Assembly: GCA_000716465.1 (NCBI GenBank)
Contig: JNWL01000004.1
Location: 151,495 to 215,494 of the forward strand
Direction of reading: 5' to 3'
Length of the DNA: 64,000 bases
From: Streptomyces bikiniensis
Lineage (GTDB): Bacteria > Actinomycetota > Actinomycetes > Streptomycetales > Streptomycetaceae
Shown here: positions 19,315 through 27,787 of the stretch, in pieces
How the letters are laid out: each line of letters begins with the position of its first letter
Position numbering within the stretch: the stretch's first letter is position 1
Notes under the pieces: model-generated
What the model was told of the DNA's origin: nothing
The model's input: the letters and a program-made list of their open reading frames with translations, nothing else
Database searches by the model: none
Made by a program: the position numbers and the translations under genes

Positions 19315-20409
19315 ATGATCACTATTGGGGTCGAGGAAGAGTACTTGCTGCTCGATCCGGACACATGCCTTCCGGTGCCGCTCGGGGACCAGGTGCGCGC
19401 GTCCGCCGGACTGCAGCCCCTCGTCGAGGGTTCCGAGGTGCAGTCGGAGCTGCTCCAGGCGCAGGTGGAGGTCGCGACGCCGGTGTGCACGGACCTGGAG
19501 GAGGTCGGCGGCCACCTGCTGCGCCTGCGGCACGCGCTGGGCATGGCGGCGGAGAAGAGCGGCTGCCTGCTCGCCGCCTGCGCGACGGCCCCCTACCGGG
19601 AGACGGCGCCCGTGCCGGTCACCCGCAAGGCCCGCTATCTGGCGATGTCCTCCCAGGCCCCGCAGCTCGTGGCGGAGCAGCTGGTCAACGGGATGCACGT
19701 GCACGCGGCCGTGCCGGACCGCGAGATGGGCGTCGCCGTCCTGAGCCGCATCCGGGTCTGGCTGCCGGTCCTGGTGGCCATGTCCGCGAACTCCCCCCTG
19801 TGGGACGGCGGCGACACCGGGTTCGCCAGCTGGCGCACGGTGATCTTCGGCCGGTGGCCGGTCAGCGGCCCGCCGCCGCGCTTCACCTCGCTCGCGGACC
19901 ACGAGGAGCGCGTGCGGTCGCTGCTCGACACCGGCATCATCACCGACACCGGTCAGCTGTACTGGCAGGCCCGTCTGTCCGACCGGTATCCCACGGTCGA
20001 GGTGCGCTGCGCCGACGTGCAGCTGCGCGCCGACGAGGCGGTCATGTTCGCCGGGATCGTGCGGGCGCTCGTCGCCACCGCGATCGACGAGGAGAAGGCC
20101 GGGGCGCCGCTCCCCGACTGCTCGCCCGAGCTCCTCCAGGCGTCCAACTGGCACGCCGCCCGGCACGGTCTCAGCGGTCTGCTCGTGGACCCGGAGGGGC
20201 GGTCGCGCCGGGCGGGCGACGTGCTGTGCTCGCTGCTCGAACACATCACGCCCGCCCTGGACGAGTCGGGCGACACCCGTGAGGTGTCGTCCCTGCTGCA
20301 CCGGCTGCTCCAGAAGGGCACCTCGGCCGACCGCCAGCGTCGCGCCCTGGCCGAGGGCGGTCTCCCGGGCCTCGTCGAACTGATCACCACGGAGACGGTC
20401 GCTCCCTGA
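19315..20409 (+). CDS. YbdK-type carboxylate-amine ligase (GCS2 family)
   Basis: A 364-residue member of the glutamate-cysteine ligase type 2 family, starting at ATG 19315 after GGGGAGG. It opens with [16 protein letters not shown], the signature of the YbdK group, and contains [11 protein letters not shown] and [17 protein letters not shown], consistent with the Mg-ATP and substrate site. E. coli YbdK has weak glutamate-cysteine ligase activity; the true reaction in most members is ATP-dependent joining of a carboxylate to an amine. Its place after an amidotransferase and a peptidase suggests it builds the amide-linked compound those enzymes act on. This is inference. Confidence 0.88.
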   Translation: MITIGVEEEYLLLDPDTCLPVPLGDQVRASAGLQPLVEGSEVQSELLQAQVEVATPVCTDLEEVGGHLLRLRHALGMAAEKSGCLLAACATAPYRETAPVPVTRKARYLAMSSQAPQLVAEQLVNGMHVHAAVPDREMGVAVLSRIRVWLPVLVAMSANSPLWDGGDTGFASWRTVIFGRWPVSGPPPRFTSLADHEERVRSLLDTGIITDTGQLYWQARLSDRYPTVEVRCADVQLRADEAVMFAGIVRALVATAIDEEKAGAPLPDCSPELLQASNWHAARHGLSGLLVDPEGRSRRAGDVLCSLLEHITPALDESGDTREVSSLLHRLLQKGTSADRQRRALAEGGLPGLVELITTETVAP

Positions 20410-20592
20410 GCCCCGACCTCGGCCTTCCGCCGGGGCCGGGCGGCCGGCGCTCACCCCGGGAGCCGGGGAAGGGCTTCCCCGTCGCGCGGTTCGCGGCGCT
20501 GTTCGAGCCGGAAGAGGCAGCCGCGCAGACAGGCCTCCGGACCGCGGGTTCCGGTATCCGGTCACGCCCCCTCCTGTACGAGTGCGTCGCCG

Positions 20593-20952
20593 TCACCAGA
20601 CGAGGACCCCGCCGCCCTCCGCCCTGGCGCGCAGCGCGGCGGCGACGATGTTCTCGAACCGCTCGGCGACGTGGTCGGCGCGGTAGCCGCCCTGTTCGGC
20701 GAGGTGGTCGAGGTGGGGGCGCAGCGTCTCGCACTCGGCGAGGAAGGCGTCGATCTCGTCCCGTTCCACGGTGAGGTCGCAGCCGTCGAGCCGTGGGAAG
20801 AACCGGGCGCCCAGGGCGCGGACCGCCTCTGAGCCCCACAGGCGGGCGCGGGTGCTCTCGAATCCGGCCAGGTGCCGGCCGCCCGGGGGGTCTTCCAGGA
20901 GGACGCGTTCGCCGTCGGCGCCGCGTACGAAGGTGTGTACGAGAAGGCTCAT
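20593..20952 (-). CDS. Hypothetical protein, 119 residues
   Basis: A small soluble protein starting at ATG 20952 and ending GGGVLVW. The codon pattern is strongly GC3 and supports coding. It has a mixed start (LLVHTFVRGADGERVLLEDP) and a helical charged middle (ERDEIDAFLAECETLRPHLD). I recognise no family. It lies between the ligase and the GntR-ABC fusion in opposite orientation to both. Confidence 0.7.
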   Translation of the reverse strand: MSLLVHTFVRGADGERVLLEDPPGGRHLAGFESTRARLWGSEAVRALGARFFPRLDGCDLTVERDEIDAFLAECETLRPHLDHLAEQGGYRADHVAERFENIVAAALRARAEGGGVLVW

Positions 20953-21136
20953 GCGCCGATCCTCCGGGGAACGTCCCGGCGCGTCGACCCCATTACTCCC
21001 CCGCGGCCCGGCCGACCGGGATCCGCATCGTGGGCGGCCGACCGTCCACGTGGTGGGCGGACGGGTGGCGGAACTCCCCGCCCCTCCGGCGTATCCGCTG
21101 GTCAGGGGCGTGCGGAGGGGGCGTCAGGTGGCGCAA

Positions 21137-21149
21137 TGTTGCGGCAACA
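21137..21149. promoter_or_regulatory. Palindrome TGTTGC-G-GCAACA, candidate GntR operator
   Basis: A perfect 6-bp inverted repeat around one base, 35 bp upstream of the GntR-ABC fusion start. GntR/HutC regulators bind short palindromes of this kind, so this may be the ancestral autoregulatory site. A -10-like TACGTT at 21171-21176 lies 7 bp before the ATG, suggesting an almost leaderless transcript. Confidence 0.5.
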
Positions 21150-21183
21150 CCACCGGCTCCCGTCCGCCGCTACGTTCCGTGTC

Positions 21184-22194
21184 ATGCCCGCCGAACACGC
21201 TCCCGCCGCCCGCCCCGTCGCCGCCGCCCGCCGCCGGCGCCTCCGGGCGGACCGGGCGCGGCAGCTCGCCGACCTGCTGCGCCACCAGATCCTGGCGGGC
21301 GGCTTCCCCGGCGGGGTCCTCCCCCTGGAGGACGTCATCGCGGCCGACTACCGGGCCAGCCGGAACACCGTGCGGCAGGCCCTGGACCTGCTGCGCGGCG
21401 AGCAGTTGGTCGACCGGCAGCCGGGGGTCGGCACGGTGGTGGTCGGCGAGAAGTACCCGCACGGCCTGGACCGGCTCCAGGGGCTCGCCAAGACCCTGCA
21501 CGAGCACGGCCGGGTCACCAACGAGGTGCGGACCGTGGGGCCGGTCGGGGCGCCCGGCCCGGTGGCCCACCGGCTCGGCCTTCCCGAGCACTCCGACGTG
21601 CTGTGCATCGAGCGGCTGCGGCGCCTGAACGGGCTGCTGCCGCCCCTGGAGGGGCGGGTCACGCAGGACGGGGAGCCGGTGCGCGGGCCCGGCGCCGACC
21701 GGGCGCTCGTCTTCCAGCACGACGCCCTGCTGCCGTGGCGGACGGTCCGCGCCAACGTGGAACTGCCGCTCGCGATCCGCCGGGTGCCCCGGGCCGAGCG
21801 GCGCCGTTCGGCGGAGGAGTGGCTGGAGCGGGTCGGGCTCGCCGAACACGCCCTCAAGCTGCCGCACCGGCTGTCCGGCGGACAGCGGCAGCGGGTCCAG
21901 CTGGCCCGCGCCCTGGCCGGGCGGCCCCGCGCGGTCCTGATGGACGAGCCGTTCGGCGCGCTCGACGCGCACACCCGGGCCGGGATGCAGGACCTCCTGG
22001 TGGAGATCCTGCGCGGGACGGGCGCGACCGTCGTCTTCGTCACCCACGACGTGGACGAGGCGCTCCACCTCGGCGACCGGGTCGCCCTGTTCGCGTCCGG
22101 CGAGGTCCTGGACGTGCCGCACCCCCGTGCGCGGGACGCCCTGCGCGCGCCCGCGACGGCCGCGCTGCGCCGTCGCGTCCTCGACTCCCTCTGA
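21184..22194 (+). CDS. In-frame fusion: GntR/UTRA N-terminus joined to ABC ATPase lacking Walker A
   Basis: A 336-residue chimera. Residues 20-85 are a GntR winged helix (ASRNTVRQALDLLRGEQLVDRQ) and 90-149 the start of a UTRA effector domain, ending at CIERLRRLNG. From about residue 151 (LLPPLEGRVTQDGEPVRGPG) it becomes the body of a nitrate/sulfonate/taurine-type ABC ATPase: Q-loop VFQHD, signature LSGGQ (230-234), Walker B VLMDEP (251-256), H-loop THD (288). The Walker A loop, which should lie just before residue 151, is absent. The simplest reading is a deletion between a GntR gene and a downstream SsuB/TauB-like gene that removed anything between them. The protein should not hydrolyse ATP normally; the DNA-binding domain might still work. 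Confidence 0.88.
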   Translation: MPAEHAPAARPVAAARRRRLRADRARQLADLLRHQILAGGFPGGVLPLEDVIAADYRASRNTVRQALDLLRGEQLVDRQPGVGTVVVGEKYPHGLDRLQGLAKTLHEHGRVTNEVRTVGPVGAPGPVAHRLGLPEHSDVLCIERLRRLNGLLPPLEGRVTQDGEPVRGPGADRALVFQHDALLPWRTVRANVELPLAIRRVPRAERRRSAEEWLERVGLAEHALKLPHRLSGGQRQRVQLARALAGRPRAVLMDEPFGALDAHTRAGMQDLLVEILRGTGATVVFVTHDVDEALHLGDRVALFASGEVLDVPHPRARDALRAPATAALRRRVLDSL

Positions 22195-22250
22195 CCGATC
22201 CGTCCCGGCCGGCCCCGCCCGGACCCCTCCGCACCCCGAAAGGCACCCCC

Positions 22251-25001
22251 GTGGACACCCCCCTGACCGTCCCCGACCCCGCCGGCGCGACCGAGCTCTC
22301 CTGCGACGTGCTGGTCGTCGGCGGCGGGACCGCCGGCACGATGGCCGCGCTGACCGCCGCCGAACGCGGGGCGCGCGTGCTGCTCCTGGAGAAGGCGCAC
22401 GTCCGGCACTCCGGCGCCCTCGCCATGGGGATGGACGGCGTCAACAACGCGGTCGTGCCGGGCCGGGCCGAACCGGACGACTACGTCGCCGAGATCACCC
22501 GCGCCAACGACGGCCTGGTCGACCAGTCCACCGTCCGGCAGACGGCGACCCGGGGCTTCGCGATGGTCCAGCGCCTGGAGTCGTACGGGGTGAAGTTCGA
22601 GAAGGACGAGCACGGCGAGTACGCGGTCCGGCAGGTGCACCGGTCCGGCTCGTACGTGCTGCCGATGCCGGAGGGCAAGGACGTCAAGAAGGTCCTCTAC
22701 CGGCAGCTGCGGCGGCGCGAGATGCGGGAGCGGATCCGGATCGAGAACCGGGTCATGCCGGTCCGGGTCCTCACCCACCCGGACGACGGGCGGGCCGTCG
22801 GCGTCGCCGGATTCCACACCCGTACGGGCGAGTTCGTGATCGTACGGGCCGGGGCCGTGATCCTGGCGACGGGCGCGTGCGGGCGGCTCGGACTGCCCGC
22901 CTCGGGCTATCTGTACGGCACGTACGAGAACCCGACGAACGCGGGCGACGGCTACGCGATGGCGTACCACGCGGGCGCGGCGCTCACCGGGATCGAGTGC
23001 TTCCAGGTGAACCCGCTGATCAAGGACTACAACGGGCCGGCGTGCGCCTACGTCGCCAACCCGTTCGGCGGGTACCAGGTGAACCGGCACGGCGAGCGGT
23101 TCGTGGAGTCGGACTACTGGTCGGGGCAGATGATGGCCGAGTTCGCGGCCGAACTCGCCTCGGACCGGGGGCCCGTGTACCTGAAGCTGAGCCACCTTCC
23201 GGAGGAGACCGTCGGCGCGGTCGAGTCGATCCTGCACACCACGGAGCGCCCCACCCGGGGCACGTTCCACGAGGGGCGCGGCCACGACTACCGGACGCAC
23301 GACGTCGAGATGCACATCTCCGAGATCGGCCTGTGCGGCGGCCATTCGGCCTCGGGGGTACGGGTGGACGCGCACGCCCGGACGACCGTGCCCCGGCTGT
23401 ACGCGGCCGGCGACCTGGCCTCCGTACCGCACAACTACATGATCGGCGCGTTCGTCTTCGGCGACCTGGCGGGCGAGGACGCGGCGGAGTACACGGCGTA
23501 CGAGGGGGAGCTCGACGCCCGGCAGGTCCTGGACGCGCACGAGTTGATCTACCGGCCGCTGCGGAACCCGTCCGGCCCTCCGCAGCCGCAGGTCGAGTAC
23601 AAGCTGCGACGGTTCGTCAACGACTACGTCGCGCCGCCGAAGACGGGCGCGAAGCTCTCCCTGGCCGTGGAGGCGTTCGACCGGATGTCCCGGGAGATCG
23701 CCGGGATGGGGGCGCGCACGGCCCACGAGCTGATGCGGTGCGCGGAGGTGTCGTTCATCCGGGACTGCGCGGAAATGGCGGCGCGGGCCTCGCTGGCGCG
23801 GACGGAGTCGCGGTGGGGGCTCTACCACGAGCGGCTGGACCACCCGGAGCGGGACGACGAGGGCTGGCTGCACCACCTGGACCTGCGCAAGTCGCCCTCC
23901 GGGGCGATGGAGTTCACGGCGCGGCCGGTGGAGCCGTACGTGGTGCCGGTGCCGGAGTTCGCGCCGCCGGGCGGTCCGGAGCGGCACCTGGGCGAGGTGG
24001 AGCTGGTGCCGGTGGCCACGGCGGGGCCCCGGGAGGCGGTCCCGGCGGCCCGGCCGGCCGACACCGCTCTCACGGGGGTGAAGGGACCGGAGGCGGAGGA
24101 CCCGGCGGCGACGGCGACCTCTCCCCGGCTGCTCGAACTGCTCGGGCTCGTCGAGGACTCCCCCGGTCTGGACGTGCTCGGTCCGTACCTGGAGGACGCC
24201 GATCCGGCGGTGCGGGCCGCCGCCGTCACCGCGCTCGGGGAGACCGCTCCGGCCGGGACCGGTCCGGCGCTCGCCGCACGGCTGCGGGACGGCTCGCCCC
24301 GGGTGCGGGCCGCCGCGGCGGTGGCCCTGCGCGAGCTGGTCGAGGTGCTGCCGGCGGAACCGGTGCTCGGGGAAGGGCTGCGGAAGGCCCTCGGGGTGCC
24401 CGATCCGGCCGTGCGGGCCGCCGCGCTCGACGTCCTGCGGGCGCTGCGGCTCGGGGACGCCCCGCTGTACGCGGCGGCGCTCGCCGACGCGGAGGTGGAC
24501 GTACGGGTCGGGGCCGTCCGGGCCCTGGTCTCGGTGGACGCGGTCGAGGAGCTGGCGCGGGCCGCCGCCGATCCGGCGCGCGAGGTGCGGGTCGCGGTGG
24601 CCCGGGACCTCGCGGCCGTGCGGGACCCCCGGCCCGGTCCGCTCGCGCCGCTGCTCGACGACGCCGATCCGCTGGTCGGGGGCGCGGCCCTCGCCGCCCT
24701 GGCCGGCGCCGGCTGCCCGCCGGAGTACGCGGCGCGGGCCGCCGGCGCGCTCGGCGCCCCCGCCTGGCAGGTGCGGGCCGGGGCGGCGACCGCGCTCCGG
24801 GCGGCCCCGGCCGCCCTCGCCGTGCCGGCCCTGGCTCCGGTGCTCGCGGACGGGAACGCGGACGTGCGGAAGGCGGCCGTCCTCTCGCTCCTCGCCCACC
24901 GGGACGATCCGGCGGCCCGGGCCGCGCTGGCCGGGGCGGCCGACGACCCCGACGCGGACGTCCGCGCCTACGCGGCCCGGGCGGCGCACGCGGTCCACTG
25001 A
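22251..25001 (+). CDS. Fumarate reductase/succinate dehydrogenase-like flavoprotein with C-terminal HEAT repeats
   Basis: A 916-residue protein starting at GTG 22251. Residues 15-600 resemble the flavoprotein subunit of fumarate reductase and adenylylsulfate reductase: FAD-binding VLVVGGGTAGTMAA, then HISEIGLCGGHSASGV and a closing LYAAGDLASVPHNYMIGAF. A low-complexity linker (about 600-625) leads to six or more HEAT-like helical repeats (DPAVRAAAVTALGE and variants) to the end. Members usually pair with a small ferredoxin; none follows here. It is 56 bp behind the GntR-ABC fusion and was probably part of the same sulfur- or nitrogen-compound locus. The substrate is unknown. Confidence 0.85.
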   Translation: MDTPLTVPDPAGATELSCDVLVVGGGTAGTMAALTAAERGARVLLLEKAHVRHSGALAMGMDGVNNAVVPGRAEPDDYVAEITRANDGLVDQSTVRQTATRGFAMVQRLESYGVKFEKDEHGEYAVRQVHRSGSYVLPMPEGKDVKKVLYRQLRRREMRERIRIENRVMPVRVLTHPDDGRAVGVAGFHTRTGEFVIVRAGAVILATGACGRLGLPASGYLYGTYENPTNAGDGYAMAYHAGAALTGIECFQVNPLIKDYNGPACAYVANPFGGYQVNRHGERFVESDYWSGQMMAEFAAELASDRGPVYLKLSHLPEETVGAVESILHTTERPTRGTFHEGRGHDYRTHDVEMHISEIGLCGGHSASGVRVDAHARTTVPRLYAAGDLASVPHNYMIGAFVFGDLAGEDAAEYTAYEGELDARQVLDAHELIYRPLRNPSGPPQPQVEYKLRRFVNDYVAPPKTGAKLSLAVEAFDRMSREIAGMGARTAHELMRCAEVSFIRDCAEMAARASLARTESRWGLYHERLDHPERDDEGWLHHLDLRKSPSGAMEFTARPVEPYVVPVPEFAPPGGPERHLGEVELVPVATAGPREAVPAARPADTALTGVKGPEAEDPAATATSPRLLELLGLVEDSPGLDVLGPYLEDADPAVRAAAVTALGETAPAGTGPALAARLRDGSPRVRAAAAVALRELVEVLPAEPVLGEGLRKALGVPDPAVRAAALDVLRALRLGDAPLYAAALADAEVDVRVGAVRALVSVDAVEELARAAADPAREVRVAVARDLAAVRDPRPGPLAPLLDDADPLVGGAALAALAGAGCPPEYAARAAGALGAPAWQVRAGAATALRAAPAALAVPALAPVLADGNADVRKAAVLSLLAHRDDPAARAALAGAADDPDADVRAYAARAAHAVH

Positions 25002-25060
25002 CCCGTGTCCCCCTCAGCTGTCCCGTGTCCCCCTCGGCTGAGCCATATCCTCCTCGGCCG
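25001..25060. repeat. Three tandem 20-bp repeats
   Basis: ACCCGTGTCCCCCTCAGCTG is followed by a near-identical copy (25021-25040) and a degenerate third (25041-25060), immediately after the flavoprotein stop codon. Confidence 0.75.
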
Positions 25061-25202
25061 GGTGGTGATCGGCGGCACGTGGGTGAATCCGCGCATGGGG
25101 GCCGGCGGAACGGGGAAGGGGCGCACGGCGCACTCCGGACGCAGGGGCACTCTGGTCGGGACGGACGCGCTCTGGACGCAGGACGACGAGGAGGTGGCGC
25201 CG

Positions 25203-26006
25203 GTGGCGGAACCGACGACCGGAGAGGCCATGGGAGCCCCTTGCTGGCTGAACCTGTCCGCACGGGATCTCGGTACGGCGGAGCGGTTCTACGGGGCCGT
25301 GCTGGGCTGGACCTTCCGCCGCGGAGCCCTCGGCGACGCGTACGCGGTGGGCGAGCGGGACGGGGTGCCGGTGGCCGGGATCGCGGCGGTGGCGGCGGAG
25401 ATGCAGGTGCCGGTCGCCTGGACGGTGTTCTTCGCCGTCGACGACGCCGACGCGGCGGTCGCGCGGATCCGGGAGCGCGGCGGCACCGTCGGCGTGGGAC
25501 CGGTCGCGTTCCCGCCCCGGGGCCGCGCGGCGCTCGCCACCGACCCGGAGGGCGCGGCCTTCGCGGTCTGGGAGGGGCGGCGGGTGTCGCGCTGGGAGAT
25601 CGGCGAGCGGAAGGCGCCGGCCTGGGTGGAACTGCACACCCGCAACGCGTTCGACGCGGCCGTGTTCTACGGCGGGGTGCTCAAGTGGGCGGACGGCAGT
25701 CCGGACTGCTGCGAGGTGTCGTACGAGGACGACCGGGTGGTGCTGCGGCACGGCGGCGAGGCCGTCGCCCGGCTGAACAGCGGCCCGGTCGAATCCGCGT
25801 CCCCCCGGCCGCAGCTGCGGCCGCGCTGGCTGGTGCGCTTCCGGGTGCCCGATCTGGCGGCGGCGGAGGCGGCCACGCTGGAGCACGGCGGGTCCGTGGT
25901 GCCGGGCGGCGAGTGGGGCGGGGTGCGCGAGCCGGGCGGCGGCGTGCGGCGCGCGGTGGTGCGGGACCCGGACGGGGCGCTGTTCACGCTGGAGGCGGAG
26001 GACTGA
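25203..26006 (+). CDS. VOC (glyoxalase/bleomycin-resistance) family protein
   Basis: A 267-residue protein made of two VOC modules (about 10-120 and 130-265). Each carries the paired beta-alpha-beta pattern (WLNLSARDLGTAERFYGAVLGW; WVELHTRNAFDAAVFYGGVL). GTG 25203 is chosen because GAGGAGGT lies 7 bp upstream; the in-frame extension to 25005 has no homology-like character. The family covers metal-dependent lyases, dioxygenases and antibiotic-binding proteins; its substrate is not predictable. A second protein of the same type is encoded at 40286. Confidence 0.82.
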   Translation: MAEPTTGEAMGAPCWLNLSARDLGTAERFYGAVLGWTFRRGALGDAYAVGERDGVPVAGIAAVAAEMQVPVAWTVFFAVDDADAAVARIRERGGTVGVGPVAFPPRGRAALATDPEGAAFAVWEGRRVSRWEIGERKAPAWVELHTRNAFDAAVFYGGVLKWADGSPDCCEVSYEDDRVVLRHGGEAVARLNSGPVESASPRPQLRPRWLVRFRVPDLAAAEAATLEHGGSVVPGGEWGGVREPGGGVRRAVVRDPDGALFTLEAED

Positions 26007-26128
26007 GGAGGCGTACTTCCCGGACGGTCGAGAGGCGTGATCCCCCGGCCGTCCGAGGGGCGTGATCCCCGGACGGCCGGGGGGGCGTGATCCCGGACGG
26101 CCGGGGGGCGTGATCCCCGGACGGCCGT
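26007..26128. repeat. Five tandem repeats of about 25 bp
   Basis: Degenerate copies of GGGGCGTGATCCCCGGACGG follow the VOC gene stop directly and run to the terminator at 26129. The unit includes CCGG-rich dyads that can form hairpins. Confidence 0.8.
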
Positions 26129-26169
26129 GAGGGCCCCGCCGGCCGTGGCGCACGGTCGGCGGGGCCCTC
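26129..26169. terminator. Bidirectional terminator, 19-bp stem
   Basis: GAGGGCCCCGCCGGCCGTG pairs with CACGGTCGGCGGGGCCCTC (one G-T pair) around a 3-nt loop, between the convergent VOC and MFS genes. Confidence 0.8.
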
Positions 26170-26187
26170 CGGCGTCCGGCGCCCGGG

Positions 26188-27675
26188 TCAGGCGGGGGCT
26201 TCGGCTCCGGCTCCGGCGGAGGCGCGTACGGCGGCGGTCCCGTTCCCCTCCGTACCCGCGTCCGCCGCGTCGGCGGGGCCGGCGACGGGGCGGGCCGGGA
26301 TGAGGGCGGCGACGGCCGCGGCCACGAGGCCGACCCCGCAGCCGATGAGCATGGCGACGCGGAAGCCGTCCTCGGAGGGCAGCGCGTGGCCGCCGAGGGT
26401 GGTGGTCATCTGGGCGAGGACGACGCCGATGACGGCGGCGGAGACGGAGGTGCCGATGGAGCGCATCAGGGTGTTGAAGCTGTTGGCCGAGGCGGTCTCC
26501 TCCTGCGGCACCGCGCCCATGATGAGCGCCGGCATGGCGCCGTAGGCGAGTCCGACGCCGGTGTTGCAGACGAGGGTGACGGCGAGCAGGCCCCAGGTGG
26601 AGCCCATCAGGGCGAGGGAGGAGCCGTAGCCGGCGGAGATGACGAGGGCGCCGAGGGAGAGGGTGACCTTGGGGCCGCGGGCGGCGGAGAGCTTGGCGCC
26701 GAGCGGGGCCAGGACCATCATCATCAGGCCGGCCGGGGCCATCCACAGACCCATGGCCATCATCGACTGGCCGAGGCCGTAGCCGGTGGCCTCGGGGAGC
26801 TGGAAGAGCTGGGGGACGACCAGGGACTGCGCGTACATGGCGAAGCCGACCAGGACCGAGGCGGCGTTGGTCATGAGGACGACCGGGCGGGCGGTGACCC
26901 GCAGGTCGACGAGGGGGTCGGGGGTACGCAGCTCCCACGCGCCCCAGGCGAGCAGGACGACGACCGCGGCGGCGAGGAGGCCGAGGGTGGTGGCGCTGCC
27001 CCAGCCCCAGTTCGCGCCCTTGGAGACGGCGAGCAGCAGGGCGACGAGGCCGGTGCCGAGGCCGAGGGCGCCGGGCAGGTCGAAGCGGCCGGGGGCGGCG
27101 GCGCGACGGCCGGCGGGGACGAGGCGCAGGATCAGGACGCCGACGAGGAGGCTGAGGCCGGCGGCGACCCAGAAGAGGACGCGCCAGTCGGCGTTCTCGG
27201 CGACGGCGGCGGAGAAGGGCAGGCCGAGGGCGCCGCCGACGCCCATGGAGGCGCTCATGAGGGCGATGGAGCCGCCCAGCCTCTCCGGCGGCAGGATGTC
27301 GCGCAGCAGGCTGATGCCGAGGGGGACGACGCCCATGCCGAGGCCCTGGAGGCCGCGTCCGACGATCATCGGGACGACGGAGGAGGCGAGCGCGCAGACG
27401 ACCGAGCCGGCGACGAGCGGGACCACGGAGGCGAGCAGGACCCGGCGCTTGCCGAGGGTGTCGCCGAGGCGGCCGGCGACGGGGGTGGCGACGGCGCCCG
27501 CGAGGAGGGTGGCGGTGATCACCCAGGAGGCGTTGGACGCGGTGGTGTCGAGCAGCTTCGGGAGGTCGCCGATGAGCGGCACCACCAGGGTCTGCATGAG
27601 TGCGGCCACGATGCCCGCGAGCGCGAGGACGCCGACGACGCCTCCGGGTCGGGCGTCGGGCTTGGAGCCGTCCAC
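26188..27675 (-). CDS. MFS multidrug transporter (DHA2, EmrB/QacA type)
   Basis: About 495 residues with the many hydrophobic segments expected of the 14-helix drug:H+ antiporters. Family motifs include GRLGDTLGKRRVLL (motif A) and MIVGRGLQGLGMGVVPLG (helix 4). The tail is Ala/Gly/Asp-rich. GTG 27675 is preferred because CGAGGAGAAG lies just upstream; the ATG at 27699 would add eight residues overlapping that ribosome site. It is divergent from a MarR gene with two palindromes between, a typical repressor-controlled drug exporter pair. Confidence 0.88.
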   Translation of the reverse strand: MDGSKPDARPGGVVGVLALAGIVAALMQTLVVPLIGDLPKLLDTTASNASWVITATLLAGAVATPVAGRLGDTLGKRRVLLASVVPLVAGSVVCALASSVVPMIVGRGLQGLGMGVVPLGISLLRDILPPERLGGSIALMSASMGVGGALGLPFSAAVAENADWRVLFWVAAGLSLLVGVLILRLVPAGRRAAAPGRFDLPGALGLGTGLVALLLAVSKGANWGWGSATTLGLLAAAVVVLLAWGAWELRTPDPLVDLRVTARPVVLMTNAASVLVGFAMYAQSLVVPQLFQLPEATGYGLGQSMMAMGLWMAPAGLMMMVLAPLGAKLSAARGPKVTLSLGALVISAGYGSSLALMGSTWGLLAVTLVCNTGVGLAYGAMPALIMGAVPQEETASANSFNTLMRSIGTSVSAAVIGVVLAQMTTTLGGHALPSEDGFRVAMLIGCGVGLVAAAVAALIPARPVAGPADAADAGTEGNGTAAVRASAGAGAEAPA

Positions 27676-27702
27676 GTGTTCTTCTCCTCGGGTCTTCACG
27701 AC

Positions 27703-27716
27703 GATGCATATGCATC
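27703..27716. promoter_or_regulatory. Palindrome GATGCATATGCATC, candidate MarR operator (MFS side)
   Basis: A perfect 14-bp palindrome 27 bp upstream of the preferred MFS start. This AT-containing block stands out from the GC-rich surroundings. It would suit a homodimeric MarR repressor blocking the exporter promoter. Confidence 0.65.
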
Positions 27717-27735
27717 ATGCACATTAATTGCTGAA

Positions 27736-27750
27736 TACACAAACTGTGTA
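27736..27750. promoter_or_regulatory. Inverted repeat TACACA-AAC-TGTGTA, second candidate operator
   Basis: Perfect 6-bp arms around 3 nt, 37 bp upstream of the MarR start, probably overlapping its promoter. It could mediate autoregulation. The sequence differs from the palindrome at 27703, so only one may be the MarR site. Confidence 0.5.
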
Positions 27751-27787
27751 CGATGCACATCGCATCGCCGCAGGAGAGAATGCCCCC

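Noticed and set aside
15151..20409. Lasso-peptide-like cluster (short peptide, asparagine synthase homologue, S9 peptidase)
   Set aside because: The amidotransferase keeps Cys2 and a full glutaminase domain, unlike lasso cyclases. There is no PqqD-like or transglutaminase-like protease gene, and the short ORF lacks precursor features.
20410..20592. Possible gene remnant in the gap after the YbdK-type ligase (plus frame GKGFPVARFAALFEPEEAAA)
   Set aside because: About 30 codons look protein-like but no family, start or stop context supports it.
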